Notes: generated by a model from the sequence alone, not told the origin. A stretch of DNA of 64,000 bases from Nocardia otitidiscaviarum NBRC 14405 (GCF_000308635.1 NZ_BAGD01000106.1:186001-250000); one strand, 5' to 3'; shown: positions 1-11,191, numbered from the stretch's first letter. A program made the numbers and translations.

Positions 1-503
1 CCGGCCAGGGTCACGCCCTTGGGCAGCTCGATGCCGCCGGCGGTGATCTGGGTGCCGGCCTCGATGCCCTCGATGGAGACCTCGATGGCCTCGGGCAGCT
101 TCATGGCGTCGGCCTCGACCGAGAGGACGGTGGCCTCCTGGGTGACCAGGGTGCCCGCGGCGGCCTCGCCGACCAGGGTGACGTGCACGTCGGCGACGAC
201 GCGCTCGCCCCGCTTGATGATCAGCAGGTCGGCGTGCTCGATGTAGCGGCGGATCGGGTGCACGACCACCGACTTGGTCATCGCCAGCTGCTTCTTGCCC
301 GCGATGTCCAGGCTCAGGATGGCGTTGGTGCCGTGCTCACGCAGGATGGCGGCGAACGCCTGGGCGTTCACGGCCAGGTGCTGCGGATCGGAGTTGTGGC
401 CGTACAGCACGGCGGGAACATTGCCGTCGCGACGGGTGCGACGCGCGGCGCCCTTGCCGAACTCGGTGCGTACGGTGGCTTCGAGAAGGTTGGCGTCGGA
501 CAT
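1..503 (-). CDS. rplY: 50S ribosomal protein L25 / CTC family (partial, C-terminus beyond left edge)
   Basis: Binds 5S rRNA in the large ribosomal subunit; the long actinobacterial form carries a C-terminal TL5/CTC domain. About 167 residues are visible from the ATG at 503, with a GTAGGAG Shine-Dalgarno about 9 nt upstream. The N-terminus has the L25 pattern FGKGAARR followed by GNVPAVLYG, then the acidic beta-strand domain typical of CTC forms begins. The stop lies outside the window, so the total length is unknown. In mycobacteria rplY lies next to pth and near ispE and rsmA, and the genes to the right here fit that order. Family assignment is secure. Confidence 0.93.
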   Translation of the reverse strand, partial: MSDANLLEATVRTEFGKGAARRTRRDGNVPAVLYGHNSDPQHLAVNAQAFAAILREHGTNAILSLDIAGKKQLAMTKSVVVHPIRRYIEHADLLIIKRGERVVADVHVTLVGEAAAGTLVTQEATVLSVEADAMKLPEAIEVSIEGIEAGTQITAGGIELPKGVTLA

Positions 504-983
504 GAGAGGTCTACTCCTACGGCTCGGACTCTGTCGGCTGCACACCAGGGGACCCATCCCCGGTTGGTGTTGGTCTGCTCGTCCGGCAAGGGAGAACGAA
601 CATGGACGGCCGATAGCCGAGCCGCGTCGATCACGGTGGGCACAGGTGCCAACACCCTCGCCGAGACAACCCGAAGAGATTAACACGCGCCGAACGCACC
701 CCGAAAACGCACCCCCGTCCCGGGACATGCCACACGCGCCACTTCGAAGCCTAGATGCCTCTCGCGCGACCCGCACCCCGAATTTCTCAACCGGTCGGTC
801 TCTTCACCGCGCACCCGTCCGCCCACCCCGGTGTCGCCACCGCACCATTCGCTGGCCGCGTCGCATACCGTCCGCAACACAACCGCATGCCCCGCCCGGC
901 CCCGGCGGACAACGGAAACGCCCGCTGTCCGCGCCCGCTCGCGGGATCCAGGTCCGGGATCGGTGCGGCCTAGAATCGCGGGG
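504..983. other. Divergent intergenic region without a supported gene
   Basis: This 480-bp stretch separates rplY (leftward) from the VOC gene (rightward). Several overlapping reading frames are open because of the high GC content, but none has a convincing Shine-Dalgarno site or a recognisable protein. It must hold the rplY promoter and leader. I could not identify a specific operator or a structured ribosomal-protein leader in it. Confidence 0.5.
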
Positions 984-1379
984 GTGAGTATGGCGCGCCT
1001 GGGATCCATCACCCTCGATTGCGACGACCCCGCCGCACTGGCGACCTTCTGGTCCACACTGCTCGGCGGGGAGATCACCTACTCCACCGCGACCGTCGCG
1101 GTGGCGCGGGTCGGCGATCTGCTGATATCCGCGACCCGCGTCGAGGACTACCGCCCGCCCACCTGGCCCGAGGACACCCTTCCCAAACAGATCCACCTCG
1201 ACCTGGGAGCGGACGACCTGGACGCGGCCGAGGCCGAGGCCGTCCTCGCCGGCGCCACCCCGGTGGCGAAACAGCCCGCCCCCGACCGCTTCCGCGTACT
1301 CCTGGACCCCGCCGGACACCCCTTCTGCCTGACTCTGACCGCCAACCTCACCCGCCTCGGTCTCCACCCCCGGACCTGA
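984..1379 (+). CDS. VOC (glyoxalase/bleomycin resistance-like) family protein
   Basis: About 131 residues with the paired beta-alpha-beta-beta-beta arrangement of the vicinal oxygen chelate fold: LGSITLDCDDPAALATFW at the N-terminus, HLDLGADDLDAAEAEAVLAG at the second repeat, and LLDPAGHPFCL near the C-terminus. Members are often dioxygenase-like, glyoxalase-like or antibiotic-binding; nothing here fixes the substrate. The GTG at 984 and the ATG at 990 are both possible starts, and the Shine-Dalgarno is weak for either. A strong hairpin follows the stop, so the gene is probably monocistronic. Confidence 0.8.
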   Translation: MSMARLGSITLDCDDPAALATFWSTLLGGEITYSTATVAVARVGDLLISATRVEDYRPPTWPEDTLPKQIHLDLGADDLDAAEAEAVLAGATPVAKQPAPDRFRVLLDPAGHPFCLTLTANLTRLGLHPRT

Positions 1380-1387
1380 ACGCGCCC

Positions 1388-1440
1388 AGGGGGAACTGGT
1401 GGCGGCATCGGCCGAGTGGACCCCGCCACCAGTTCCCCCT
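1388..1440 (+). terminator. Perfect 18-bp stem hairpin after the VOC gene
   Basis: Arms at 1388-1405 and 1423-1440 are exact inverted copies, separated by a 17-nt loop. The structure starts 8 nt after the VOC stop codon and ends about 90 nt before prfC. There is no long T tract, as is common for actinobacterial terminators. Confidence 0.75.
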
Positions 1441-1532
1441 GATCTTGTCGGGCCGAGGCGCCAACCCACGGTCGGGATGGTGGGCCCGGCCCGTTACCCT
1501 GGAGCGGTTGCCGATGCCTCGAAGGAGCTCCC

Positions 1533-3155
1533 GTGACTTCCCCGACCACCCCGACCGACGCCGTCCCGCGACGGTTGGCCGATGAGGTTGCTCGGCGGCG
1601 CACCTTCGCGGTGATCTCGCATCCCGACGCCGGTAAGTCCACGCTCACCGAGGCCCTCGCCCTGCACGCCAAGGTGATCTCCGAGGCCGGAGCCATCCAC
1701 GGCAAGTCCGGGCGCAAGTCGACCGTCTCCGACTGGATGGAGATGGAGAAGGCGCGCGGCATCTCCGTCAGCTCGACCGCGCTGCAGTTCGAGTACGGCG
1801 ACTGCGTGATCAATCTGGTGGACACTCCGGGTCACTCCGACTTCTCCGAGGACACCTATCGCGTGCTCACCGCGGTCGACGCCGCGGTCATGCTCATCGA
1901 CGCCGCCAAGGGTCTGGAACCGCAGACGCTCAAGCTGTTCCAGGTGGCGCGCGACCGCGGCATTCCGGTCGTCACCGTGATCAACAAGTGGGACCGGCCG
2001 GGTCAGGCCCCGCTCGAACTGCTCGACGAGATCGTGGACCGGATCGGCCTCACCCCCACGCCGTTGTTCCTGCCGGTCGGTATCGCGGGTGACTTCCGCG
2101 GCCTGCTGCGGCGCGGCGAGGAGGGCGCTCCCGTCGAGTACATCCACTTCACCCGCACCGCGGGCGGCGCGACCATCGCACCCGAGGAGCACTACACCCC
2201 GGAGCAGGCCCTCGAGCGCGAGGGCGATGTCTGGGTCACCGCCGTCGAGGAGAGCGAACTGCTCTCCGCCGCGGGGCAGGACCACGACCAGGAGCTGTTC
2301 CTCGCGGGCCACACCTCCCCCGTCATCTACGCCTCCGCCATGCTGAATTTCGGTGTGCGCCAACTGCTCGAGACGCTGGTGCGGCTCGCCCCGCCGCCCG
2401 CCGCCCGCAAGGACGTGACGGGCACGCCGCGCGAGACCACCGATCCGTTCAGCGCCGTGGTGTTCAAGGTGCAGGCCGGGATGGACACCGCGCACCGCGA
2501 CCGGCTGGCCTTCATGCGCGTGGTCTCCGGCGAGTTCGAGCGTGGCATGGTGGTGACGCACGCTCAGACCGGACGTCCCTTCGCCACCAAGTACGCGCTC
2601 ACCGTCTTCGGCCGCGAACGCACCACCGTCGACACCGCGTACCCGGGCGATGTGGTCGGCCTCGTCAACGCCAACGCGCTGGCCCCGGGCCACACCCTCT
2701 TCGCCGGGAAGAAGGTGGAGTTCCCGCCCATCCCGTCCTTCGCGCCGGAGCACTTCGCCACCCTGCGCGCCCGGAGCGCGGGCAAGTACAAGCAGTTCCG
2801 CAAGGCCATCGACCAGCTCGACTCCGAGGGCGTGGTGCAGGTGCTGCGCAACGACGTGCGCGGCGACGCCACCCCGGTGCTGGCCGCCGTCGGCCCGATG
2901 CAGTTCGAGGTCGTCACCGCCCGCATGCAGGCGGAATTCAATGTCGAGACCCAGCTCGACCGCCTCCCCTACTCGCTGGCCCGCCGCACCGACGCCGAAT
3001 CGGCCCCGGAGCTGTCCCGCCAACGCGGCGTGGAGGTGTTCACCCGCAGCGACGGCGTACTGCTGGCGCTGTTCGGCGACAAGTGGAAGTTGCAGTACAT
3101 CCAGAAAGAACTGCCGAAACTCACGCTCGAGCCGCTGGTCGCGGGCGCGGAGTAG
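1533..3155 (+). CDS. prfC: Peptide chain release factor 3 (RF3)
   Basis: 540-residue translational GTPase that recycles RF1/RF2 from the ribosome after peptide release. The G1 loop SHPDAGKS is at about residues 29-36, the G3 element DTPGHSDF near 92-98 and the G4 NKWD near 152. The RF3-specific stretches SGRKSTVSDWMEMEKARGIS and PMQFEVV are present. Length matches the family. The GTG start at 1533 has AAGGAG 7 nt upstream. It stands alone between a terminator and the convergent NTF2-like gene. RF3 is found only in some actinobacteria, but the sequence is complete. Confidence 0.96.
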   Translation: MTSPTTPTDAVPRRLADEVARRRTFAVISHPDAGKSTLTEALALHAKVISEAGAIHGKSGRKSTVSDWMEMEKARGISVSSTALQFEYGDCVINLVDTPGHSDFSEDTYRVLTAVDAAVMLIDAAKGLEPQTLKLFQVARDRGIPVVTVINKWDRPGQAPLELLDEIVDRIGLTPTPLFLPVGIAGDFRGLLRRGEEGAPVEYIHFTRTAGGATIAPEEHYTPEQALEREGDVWVTAVEESELLSAAGQDHDQELFLAGHTSPVIYASAMLNFGVRQLLETLVRLAPPPAARKDVTGTPRETTDPFSAVVFKVQAGMDTAHRDRLAFMRVVSGEFERGMVVTHAQTGRPFATKYALTVFGRERTTVDTAYPGDVVGLVNANALAPGHTLFAGKKVEFPPIPSFAPEHFATLRARSAGKYKQFRKAIDQLDSEGVVQVLRNDVRGDATPVLAAVGPMQFEVVTARMQAEFNVETQLDRLPYSLARRTDAESAPELSRQRGVEVFTRSDGVLLALFGDKWKLQYIQKELPKLTLEPLVAGAE

Positions 3156-3194
3156 AGCGGCCGCGCGGGCGAGGCCGCGGCGACGGCAGGCCGC

Positions 3195-3722
3195 TCAGCC
3201 CATGGTCGCTTCGGGTGGACTGGGCTCGGTACGGTTGGCATCCGCGGGTTCGCGGGCGATGAGCCCCCAGCGGCTGGAGGTGAGTCGCAGACTGGGCAGA
3301 TCGGACAGCGACAGCACCACCTCGTAGGTGCGTTCGTAGCCGGTGTGCGCGATCCGCCAGACCCCGTCGTCGCACTTCACGTACTTGTCGGTGTAGAAGG
3401 CCGCCCCGCGTAGCAGCATATTGTGGCCGGGAATGAGCACCGTGTCGGCCAGGTACCAGGTGCCGGTGGCGGTATCGCCGTCGACGTCGATCTCCGGGTG
3501 GTCGCAGCGGTGTTCGGTGATGACGTGTGGTCCGAGCGTGTTCCGCATGAAGGCGAGGAAGGCGTCGCGGGACTCGAATTGCAGGTACTCGCTGTAGGTG
3601 GCGGTCGCCTCCGGGACCATGGTGTCGGCGAACTCGTCCCACGCCTTGGTGTCCAGGGCGCGCAGGTAGCGGAACTTCAGCCGGCTGATCGCGGCGACGG
3701 CATCGGCGTCCATACCTCCCAC
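3195..3722 (-). CDS. SnoaL/NTF2-like fold protein
   Basis: 175 residues. The N-terminus (ISRLKFRYLRALDTKAWDEF) and the central pattern (HRCDHPEIDVDGDTATGTW, then FYTDKYVKCDDGVWRIAHTG) are typical of the SnoaL_4-type NTF2-like superfamily, a cone-shaped fold used by polyketide cyclases, steroid isomerases and dioxygenase beta subunits. The substrate cannot be told. The start may be GTG at 3722 or ATG at 3713; GGAGG sits too close to the ATG, so the GTG is kept. Its stop is 40 bp from the convergent prfC stop. Confidence 0.8.
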   Translation of the reverse strand: MGGMDADAVAAISRLKFRYLRALDTKAWDEFADTMVPEATATYSEYLQFESRDAFLAFMRNTLGPHVITEHRCDHPEIDVDGDTATGTWYLADTVLIPGHNMLLRGAAFYTDKYVKCDDGVWRIAHTGYERTYEVVLSLSDLPSLRLTSSRWGLIAREPADANRTEPSPPEATMG

Positions 3723-3835
3723 AATCCCATCAGGGATACGGGATTCTCGCCGATTGGCGCAGATCTGTACCGATTCGCTATCGCCCCGGCATCCCAGCGG
3801 TATCGAATGCCGGATCGGCGGTTACGAGTCGATGC

Positions 3836-4714
3836 TTACGAGTCGATGCTGAAGCAGGTGTGGCAGAAGTCCTCGCCGAACTCGGTCAGCCGCAGACTCT
3901 TCCGCACGATCTTGGGCACCCGACCGGCCTGCTTCAGGGCCGCTTCCACCACCGGCTGCACCTCGAGCACCATGTAGCGGCTCAGCACCACCGGATCGTC
4001 GGAGGTCATGGTCAGACCCAGCCGGTTCAGGTTGATCAGATAGAGGCGCGACCGGTCCGGATAGCGCACGCCCGCCTGCTCGGGCACCGAGGTCAGATCG
4101 CCCGCGACCAGCTCCGAACCGATGCCGAGCGGCCGGTTGGTGCGCACGTCCACCGACGGCTGCGGGCCGTTCAAGGCCATGAACCGCAGGATGCGCGCCT
4201 CGTCGGGGGCCAGCTCGTCCAGGATGCGGTCGTAGGCCGGATGCACGTCCTCGGTAAAGTACACATCCGCCGAGCGCGCCAGCAGCGCGTCGCCGCGGCG
4301 GCGCAGATCCTCCGCGCTGGCCGAGCGGATGAGGCTGCCGTTGACCGGCAGCGCCTGCTGCGCCGGGCCCACGGGCGTGGGCACATAGCTGACGATCTCG
4401 CGCACCGACCCCTCGGTGACGCCGAGCGCGCTGCGCGCGATGGACCGCAGCGCCGCCCCGGTCCGTTCGGCGATATCGGCCGACGACTCGCCGTCCAACG
4501 CTGCCTGAGTGAGCTGCTTGGTGATCTCGAACGAGGTGTCGACCGCCCACTGCCCGCTGCGCACCGCGGTGCCGACGGCGAGCCCGGCGGCCCGGAACGC
4601 CCCGCGGATCAGCCGGGCCTCATTGCTGATCTGCCGCTGTTCCACATCCGAGCTGCGCTCCACGGCACGGGAACCCGGACGGACCACCGCGTGCCCGGTC
4701 CTGTCGTCTGCCAC
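3836..4714 (-). CDS. Abi-alpha-like (DUF4393-type) protein, copy 1
   Basis: About 292 residues. The conserved core is HPAYDRILDELAPDEARILR followed by GPQPSVDVR, a pattern I associate with the Abi_alpha/DUF4393 family. A C-terminal segment RLTEFGEDFCHTCFSI follows. A paralogue (6407-7240) shares the same core and the same C-terminal motif, on the other side of the DUF445 gene. The GTG at 4714 is chosen because GGAG lies 5 nt upstream; an upstream in-frame GTG at 4753 has no good site. Although the family name comes from phage abortive infection, chromosomal actinobacterial copies beside DUF445 may have an envelope role; that is inference. Confidence 0.72.
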   Translation of the reverse strand: MADDRTGHAVVRPGSRAVERSSDVEQRQISNEARLIRGAFRAAGLAVGTAVRSGQWAVDTSFEITKQLTQAALDGESSADIAERTGAALRSIARSALGVTEGSVREIVSYVPTPVGPAQQALPVNGSLIRSASAEDLRRRGDALLARSADVYFTEDVHPAYDRILDELAPDEARILRFMALNGPQPSVDVRTNRPLGIGSELVAGDLTSVPEQAGVRYPDRSRLYLINLNRLGLTMTSDDPVVLSRYMVLEVQPVVEAALKQAGRVPKIVRKSLRLTEFGEDFCHTCFSIDS

Positions 4715-4940
4715 GTCTACTCCGAAGTTCGCCAGGTGAACGAAACCGTTCACAGATTATGCCGCCGACAGACCCCAGGCACGGTGAACCGGTCAGCCAT
4801 GCGAAGGCTACCCCGTCCTCGCCCGGCGACACCCGCCCAACATGACCCCCGACACCGTCAACCGAATGGGATATGGCTGTGGTCCCCGCCATTGTGGCGG
4901 CAGTGTCCGCGCGACGACACATCGGGGTGGGTCTTTGTGA

Positions 4941-5053
4941 CCGAGATCTCGGAGCGCGCGAACCGCGAGTGGACCGGCTACCTGAATCGACAGTAAGGTC
5001 CGACTGCCGACGGGGTGCTAACTTGAGCGTGCCGGTACAGCGGCTCGTACCGG
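4941..5053. promoter_or_regulatory. Palindromes between the Abi-alpha and DUF445 genes
   Basis: The 361-bp divergent intergenic region holds no supported gene. It contains a perfect 12-bp palindrome CCGAGATCTCGG at 4941-4952 and a perfect 7-bp inverted repeat CCGGTAC/GTACCGG at 5032-5038 and 5047-5053, the latter just ahead of the DUF445 ribosome-binding site. The first could be an operator and the second an operator or a leader hairpin. No regulator is known. Confidence 0.35.
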
Positions 5054-5075
5054 TAGGGGTCGGCAGGAGGGTGTC

Positions 5076-6416
5076 GTGCTAGAGAGTGTTTTCGGAATCC
5101 ACCCGACCATTCTGCTGGAGATCATTACTATTCCGTTGTTCACGGGGGTCATCGGCTACATCACCAACTGGACCGGTGTGCTGATGCTGTTCAAACCGCT
5201 CAACTTCCACGGCATCCGGATGCCCGGGTTGGCGGCGTTGTTTCCGTACCTGCCCAAGCGAATTCAGGTGCTGCCGCTGCTGCAGTACGACGGGCGGATG
5301 GGCTGGCAGGGGATCGTTCCGTCACGTGCGGACAAGATGGCGTCCATCGCGGTGGACAAGGGGTTGGCCAAACTCGGGAGCGTCGCGGACTTCTATCGGG
5401 AACTGGAACCCGACAAACTGGCTGAACATCTGACCGAAATAGCGGAACTTCAGATCCGCGACATCGTTGAAGAGATCTTGAAGCGGGAACATCCGCAACT
5501 CTGGTACAACCTGCCCACGCAGGTTCGGGAGCTGATTCACGAACGCGTCCGGCAGCAGCTGCCCGAGATTCTGCGGGAGCTCACCGATGAACTCGGCGCC
5601 AACATCGATCAACTGCTCGATGTCAAGCAGATGGTGATTCGCTACTTCCAAGCGCGGCCGCAGTTGCTGAACAGTGTTTTCCAGGTGCTGGGCGCCAAGG
5701 AACTGCGGTTCATGCAGAATTTCGGCTTCTACTTCGGCGCACCCATGGGCCTGGTCCTGGTCGCCATCCTGCAGACCGGTCGGATCTACGAGATCGGCTG
5801 GCTGAACACCTGGGTGGTGCTCCCCATCGGCGGCGTCATCATCGGCTGGGTGGTGAACTGGGTGGGCATCAACCTGATCTTCGAACCCGCCTACCCGAAG
5901 TGGTGGTGCCCGTGGCGACAGGGCCTGCTGATCAAGCGACAGCCCGAGATCACCGAGGGTTATGCGGAATTGGTATCGCGGGAGATCATGACCGTGGCCA
6001 ATATCGGTGACGAGCTGCTCAACGGCCCGCGCTCGGACCGGACCGTGCAGATGCTGGAGGACATGCTGCGCCCGGCCGCCGACCGGGCGCTCGGTCCGGC
6101 CAAGGGCGCGGTCAAGTTCATGCTCGGCAGTCGCGAGTACGACACCCTCCAGTCGACCCTCACCGCCGAGGCCACACGCATCGCGCCCATCGCCTTCGCC
6201 GACCCGTCGTTCAATGTGCAACAGGGCAAACAGGTCTCGGAGTACATCGCCAAACAAATGTCGGCGCTGAGCCCGCCCGAGTTCGTGGACATGCTGCGAT
6301 CGGCCATCAAACAAGACGAATGGCTTTTGTTCGTCCATGGCGGCGCGCTCGGGCTGCTCGCGGGCTACGCTCACATCCTGGTCTTCGGAACAGGAGTAGC
6401 GACCACATGGATCTGA
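5076..6416 (+). CDS. DUF445 family membrane-associated protein
   Basis: 446 residues. The N-terminal motif GVIGYITNWTGVLMLFKPL is the hallmark of DUF445 (YheB/YjiN-like) proteins, with predicted membrane helices at the N-terminus (about 8-30), the middle (about 222-270, including VVLPIGGVIIGWVVNWVG) and the C-terminus (about 425-445). Function is unknown for the family. The GTG start has GGAGG 5 nt upstream. The stop overlaps the start of the next Abi-alpha-like gene by 10 nt, so the two are translationally coupled, which suggests a joint function. Confidence 0.85.
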   Translation: MLESVFGIHPTILLEIITIPLFTGVIGYITNWTGVLMLFKPLNFHGIRMPGLAALFPYLPKRIQVLPLLQYDGRMGWQGIVPSRADKMASIAVDKGLAKLGSVADFYRELEPDKLAEHLTEIAELQIRDIVEEILKREHPQLWYNLPTQVRELIHERVRQQLPEILRELTDELGANIDQLLDVKQMVIRYFQARPQLLNSVFQVLGAKELRFMQNFGFYFGAPMGLVLVAILQTGRIYEIGWLNTWVVLPIGGVIIGWVVNWVGINLIFEPAYPKWWCPWRQGLLIKRQPEITEGYAELVSREIMTVANIGDELLNGPRSDRTVQMLEDMLRPAADRALGPAKGAVKFMLGSREYDTLQSTLTAEATRIAPIAFADPSFNVQQGKQVSEYIAKQMSALSPPEFVDMLRSAIKQDEWLLFVHGGALGLLAGYAHILVFGTGVATTWI

Positions 6417-7240
6417 GCGAATCCGATGCGGACGGCGACGATCGGGAGTACTCGACCGAACTCGCCGTACGACCGACACCTCCCGTACCGGTCGTGCCCG
6501 AACCCGAGCGCACCAGCACCGTGCGCACCACCACCGGCGTCGTGCGGGTGGCGTGGTCGGCGCTGACGGAGGTGACGGCCTGGGGCGTCGGCACCGCGCT
6601 CGGCGTCACCGGAACCGTGCTGCGCGGCAGCATGTCCGGGCACCCGCCCCGCACGATCCTGACCGAAGCCGGTGCGCAGGTGCGGGATTCGCTACGGCAG
6701 GCGCTCGGGGTGCATCCCACGCCCGGGCCGGAGCCGGTGCCCGATACCGCCACGGTCACCGCCCTGCGGGCGCGCGGAGCCGAACTCCTACGGCAGTCGG
6801 CCGACCTGCACGGGGCGGAGGAGAGCCATCCCGCCTACGCCCGCATCCTCGGTGAGCTGGCCCCCGACGAGGCCCGGATAGTTCGATTCCTCTACCTGGA
6901 CGGGCCGCAGCCCGCCATGGACATCCGCGTCAGTCGCACCGCCGGCACCCGCGGCGGCTGGTTCAACCTGCTCGGTGAGGACGCGGGCCTGCGCTACCCC
7001 AACCGCACCGACGAATACCTCACCAATCTGCGCCGCCTGGGCCTGATCGACCTGGGCCGCGAACCGCTCGGCAATCCCAACCGGTACCAGCTGCTGGAGG
7101 CCCTGCCCGAGGCGCGAAAGCTGCTGAAGCGGACCGGTTTCGGAACCAAGGTCCTCTACCGCACCATCGAACTCACCAGCTTCGGCGGCGGCTTCGTGCG
7201 CACCTGCCTCCCGATCCCCAGCCTGGATCAGGCGCTGTAG
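6407..7240 (+). CDS. Abi-alpha-like (DUF4393-type) protein, copy 2
   Basis: 277 residues, paralogous to the gene at 3836-4714: shared core HPAYARILGELAPDEARIVR and GPQPAMDIRV, and a shared C-terminal pattern ELTSFGGGFVRTCLPI. The N-terminus is acidic and disordered, followed by a helical segment (WSALTEVTAWGVGTALGVTG) that may contact the membrane. The ATG at 6407 lies inside the DUF445 gene, with AGGAG 10 nt upstream, giving a 10-bp overlap. Two copies flanking one DUF445 gene indicate local duplication around a common partner (inference). Confidence 0.72.
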   Translation: MDLSESDADGDDREYSTELAVRPTPPVPVVPEPERTSTVRTTTGVVRVAWSALTEVTAWGVGTALGVTGTVLRGSMSGHPPRTILTEAGAQVRDSLRQALGVHPTPGPEPVPDTATVTALRARGAELLRQSADLHGAEESHPAYARILGELAPDEARIVRFLYLDGPQPAMDIRVSRTAGTRGGWFNLLGEDAGLRYPNRTDEYLTNLRRLGLIDLGREPLGNPNRYQLLEALPEARKLLKRTGFGTKVLYRTIELTSFGGGFVRTCLPIPSLDQAL

Positions 7241-7433
7241 GTCGCCACCGAAAGCCCGCCACGGTTCCGCCGCCACCCCACCGTCGTTCGCGGCAGCAGC
7301 CGACCGGAGCGGCCCACGGCGACATTGCCAAGCGGCTGCCGGTATCTGGCAGACGCTCGAAGGCCACCGCCCGCGGTCGCCACCGATGAGCGGCCAGGGG
7401 GATCGGCTGCCTCAGGCGGGGTGATCGGCTGGC

Positions 7434-9248
<1,815 letters not shown>

Positions 9249-9357
9249 GAATCCTTCTGGGTCGTACGGCGCTGTGTGCCGAGAGGTGGCGTTTGCCGTC
9301 AGCCAGCGTACCGAGACCAGGCCGTGCGGCTGCGATCCGTGGTTCGGCAGCCGACGA

Positions 9358-10290
9358 TCAGCCTCGGCCCGCCGCTTCGCCGATGACGCGCGCGCCGGGC
9401 ACCGGGCCGGTGGCGGTGCGGACGCTGCGGCACACGCCCGCGCCCGAGAGTTCGGCGGCGACCGCCACCGCGACCTCCTCGCTCTCGCAGAGGAAGGCGC
9501 AGGTCGGGCCGGAGCCGGAGACGATGCCCGCGAGCGCGCCCGCAGCCACGCCACCGCGCAGGGTCCGGCGTAGCTCCGGTTTCAGCGACAGCGCCGCGGC
9601 CTGCAGGTCGTTGCCGAGCAGCGGTGCGAGTTGATGCGGATCGCCGGAGGCCAATGCCTGCAGCAGCGCCTCGGGGCTGTCCAGCCGGGGCGGGTCGCCG
9701 ACCTCGCGCAGCCGGTCCAGCTCACGGAAGACCGCAGGCGTCGACAGGCCGCCCTTCGCCAGCGCCAACACCCAGTGAAAGCTGTTGCGGGACAGCACCG
9801 GAAGCAGCTTCTCGCCGCGCCCGCGCCCCAGGGCGGTGCCGCCGTGCAGCGCGAACGGCACATCGCTGCCCAGTTCCGCGGCGATGTCCAGCAGCTGTTC
9901 GCGGCCGAGCCCCAGCTCCCACAGGTCGTTGAGGCCCACCAGCGCGGCCGCGGCGTCGGCGCTGCCCCCGGCCATCCCGCCCGCGACCGGAATGCCCTTG
10001 TCGATGGCGATTTCCACCAGCGGCGCGCGGCCGTCCAGATGTGCCAGCCGGACCGCCGCCTTCCACACCAGATTGGTGCGGTCGGTCGGCACCTCGGCCG
10101 CGCCCTCCCCCGTCACCTTCACCGCCAGCGAGCCCGCCGGAGCCAGGCGCACATCGTCGCTCAGCGACAGCGCCTGGAAAACCGTGGTGAGGTCGTGGTA
10201 TCCGTCGTCGCGCAGATCGCCCACCCCGAGGTGCAGATTCACCTTCGACGGGGCGCGCACGACCACGGGACCGGGTACGACAGACAGCAC
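9358..10290 (-). CDS. ispE: 4-diphosphocytidyl-2-C-methyl-D-erythritol kinase
   Basis: 310-residue GHMP kinase that phosphorylates CDP-methylerythritol in the non-mevalonate isoprenoid pathway. APSKVNLHLGVGDLRDDGYH at the N-terminus and the ATP-binding glycine-rich stretch PVAGGMAGGSADAAAAL are diagnostic, and a C-terminal SGSGPTCAFL motif completes the GHMP set. The start is GTG at 10290. It sits on the same strand as the ABC-F gene 109 bp downstream. Mycobacteria have rpfB-rsmA-ispE as a unit; here rsmA and ispE are separated by the copper operon and other insertions. Confidence 0.96.
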   Translation of the reverse strand: MLSVVPGPVVVRAPSKVNLHLGVGDLRDDGYHDLTTVFQALSLSDDVRLAPAGSLAVKVTGEGAAEVPTDRTNLVWKAAVRLAHLDGRAPLVEIAIDKGIPVAGGMAGGSADAAAALVGLNDLWELGLGREQLLDIAAELGSDVPFALHGGTALGRGRGEKLLPVLSRNSFHWVLALAKGGLSTPAVFRELDRLREVGDPPRLDSPEALLQALASGDPHQLAPLLGNDLQAAALSLKPELRRTLRGGVAAGALAGIVSGSGPTCAFLCESEEVAVAVAAELSGAGVCRSVRTATGPVPGARVIGEAAGRG

Positions 10291-10423
10291 GGGCCAAGCC
10301 TAGTGCGCACCGGCCGCCGATAACGAACGGCGGCACAGCCCGCCGGACATCGCGCCGACGCACCGTGCCGCCGTCACCGGATCGGCGGAAGTACCACCCA
10401 CCGGCCGATCCGGGGCCTTCGGA

Positions 10424-11176
10424 CTACAGCAGCGCGCCGCCGGTGGCGTCGATCCACTGGCCGGTCACCCAGCGGGAGTCGGCCGAGGCCAGGAAGCCGA
10501 CCACATCGGCGATATCCGCGGGCTGCCCGACCCGCCGCAGCGGCGACATGGCCGCCACGTTCGCCTGGGCCGCGTCGTTGCGCAGCCAGGCGGCGTTCAT
10601 ATCGGTGTCGACGATGCCGGGCGCGACCGCGTTGACGGTGATGCCGCGTGGTCCGACCTCCTTGGCGAGGATGGCGGTGAACGCGTCCAGCGCACCCTTG
10701 GTCATGGTGTAGGCGATCAGCTCGGGCATGCGGGCACCGTGCGTGAGCCCGGTGGAGATATTGACGATGCGACCGCCGTCGCGCATGCGCTCCAGGGCCG
10801 CCCGCGTGATGAAGAACGGGGCCTTGGTATTGACCGCGAACGCCCGGTCGAAGGACTGCTCGTCGGTACCCCCGATGGGTTCCCGGATGCCGTCGATGCC
10901 CGCGTTGTTCACCAGGATGTCGAGTCCGTCCGCCTGCGCGTCGAAGGCGTCGAACAGGGTGCGCGCGTCTCCGGGCACCCCGAGCGTGGCCTGGATGGCG
11001 AAGGCCGAACCGCCCGCCGACTCGATGGCGGCCACGGTCTCCTTCGCGGCGGCCACGTCGCCGTTGTAGTGCACCGCGACCCGTGCCCCGTCGCGGCCGA
11101 GTCGTTCCGCGATACCGCGGCCGATGCCGCGGCTGCCGCCGGTCACCAGTGCGGTCTTCCCTGTCAGTGCGCCCAT
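10424..11176 (-). CDS. Short-chain dehydrogenase/reductase (SDR), FabG-like
   Basis: 250 residues from the ATG at 11176, chosen because AAAGG is 7 nt upstream; an ATG two codons earlier sits directly against that site. Rossmann motif TGGSRGIGRG, NNAG motif, and catalytic Ser and Tyr-x-x-x-Lys (YTMTK) are present, with the C-terminal GQWIDATGGALL typical of FabG-like oxidoreductases. The substrate is unknown. It is divergent from the TetR gene with 74 bp between starts and two matching operators there, so it is the likely target of that repressor. Confidence 0.88.
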   Translation of the reverse strand: MGALTGKTALVTGGSRGIGRGIAERLGRDGARVAVHYNGDVAAAKETVAAIESAGGSAFAIQATLGVPGDARTLFDAFDAQADGLDILVNNAGIDGIREPIGGTDEQSFDRAFAVNTKAPFFITRAALERMRDGGRIVNISTGLTHGARMPELIAYTMTKGALDAFTAILAKEVGPRGITVNAVAPGIVDTDMNAAWLRNDAAQANVAAMSPLRRVGQPADIADVVGFLASADSRWVTGQWIDATGGALL

Positions 11177-11191
11177 GTGCATGCCTTTCTC

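Noticed and set aside
1494..3023. 509-residue minus-strand open frame opposite prfC
   Set aside because: It is antisense to a clear RF3 gene, rich in Gly, His and Arg as expected from high-GC complement, and has no recognisable domain.
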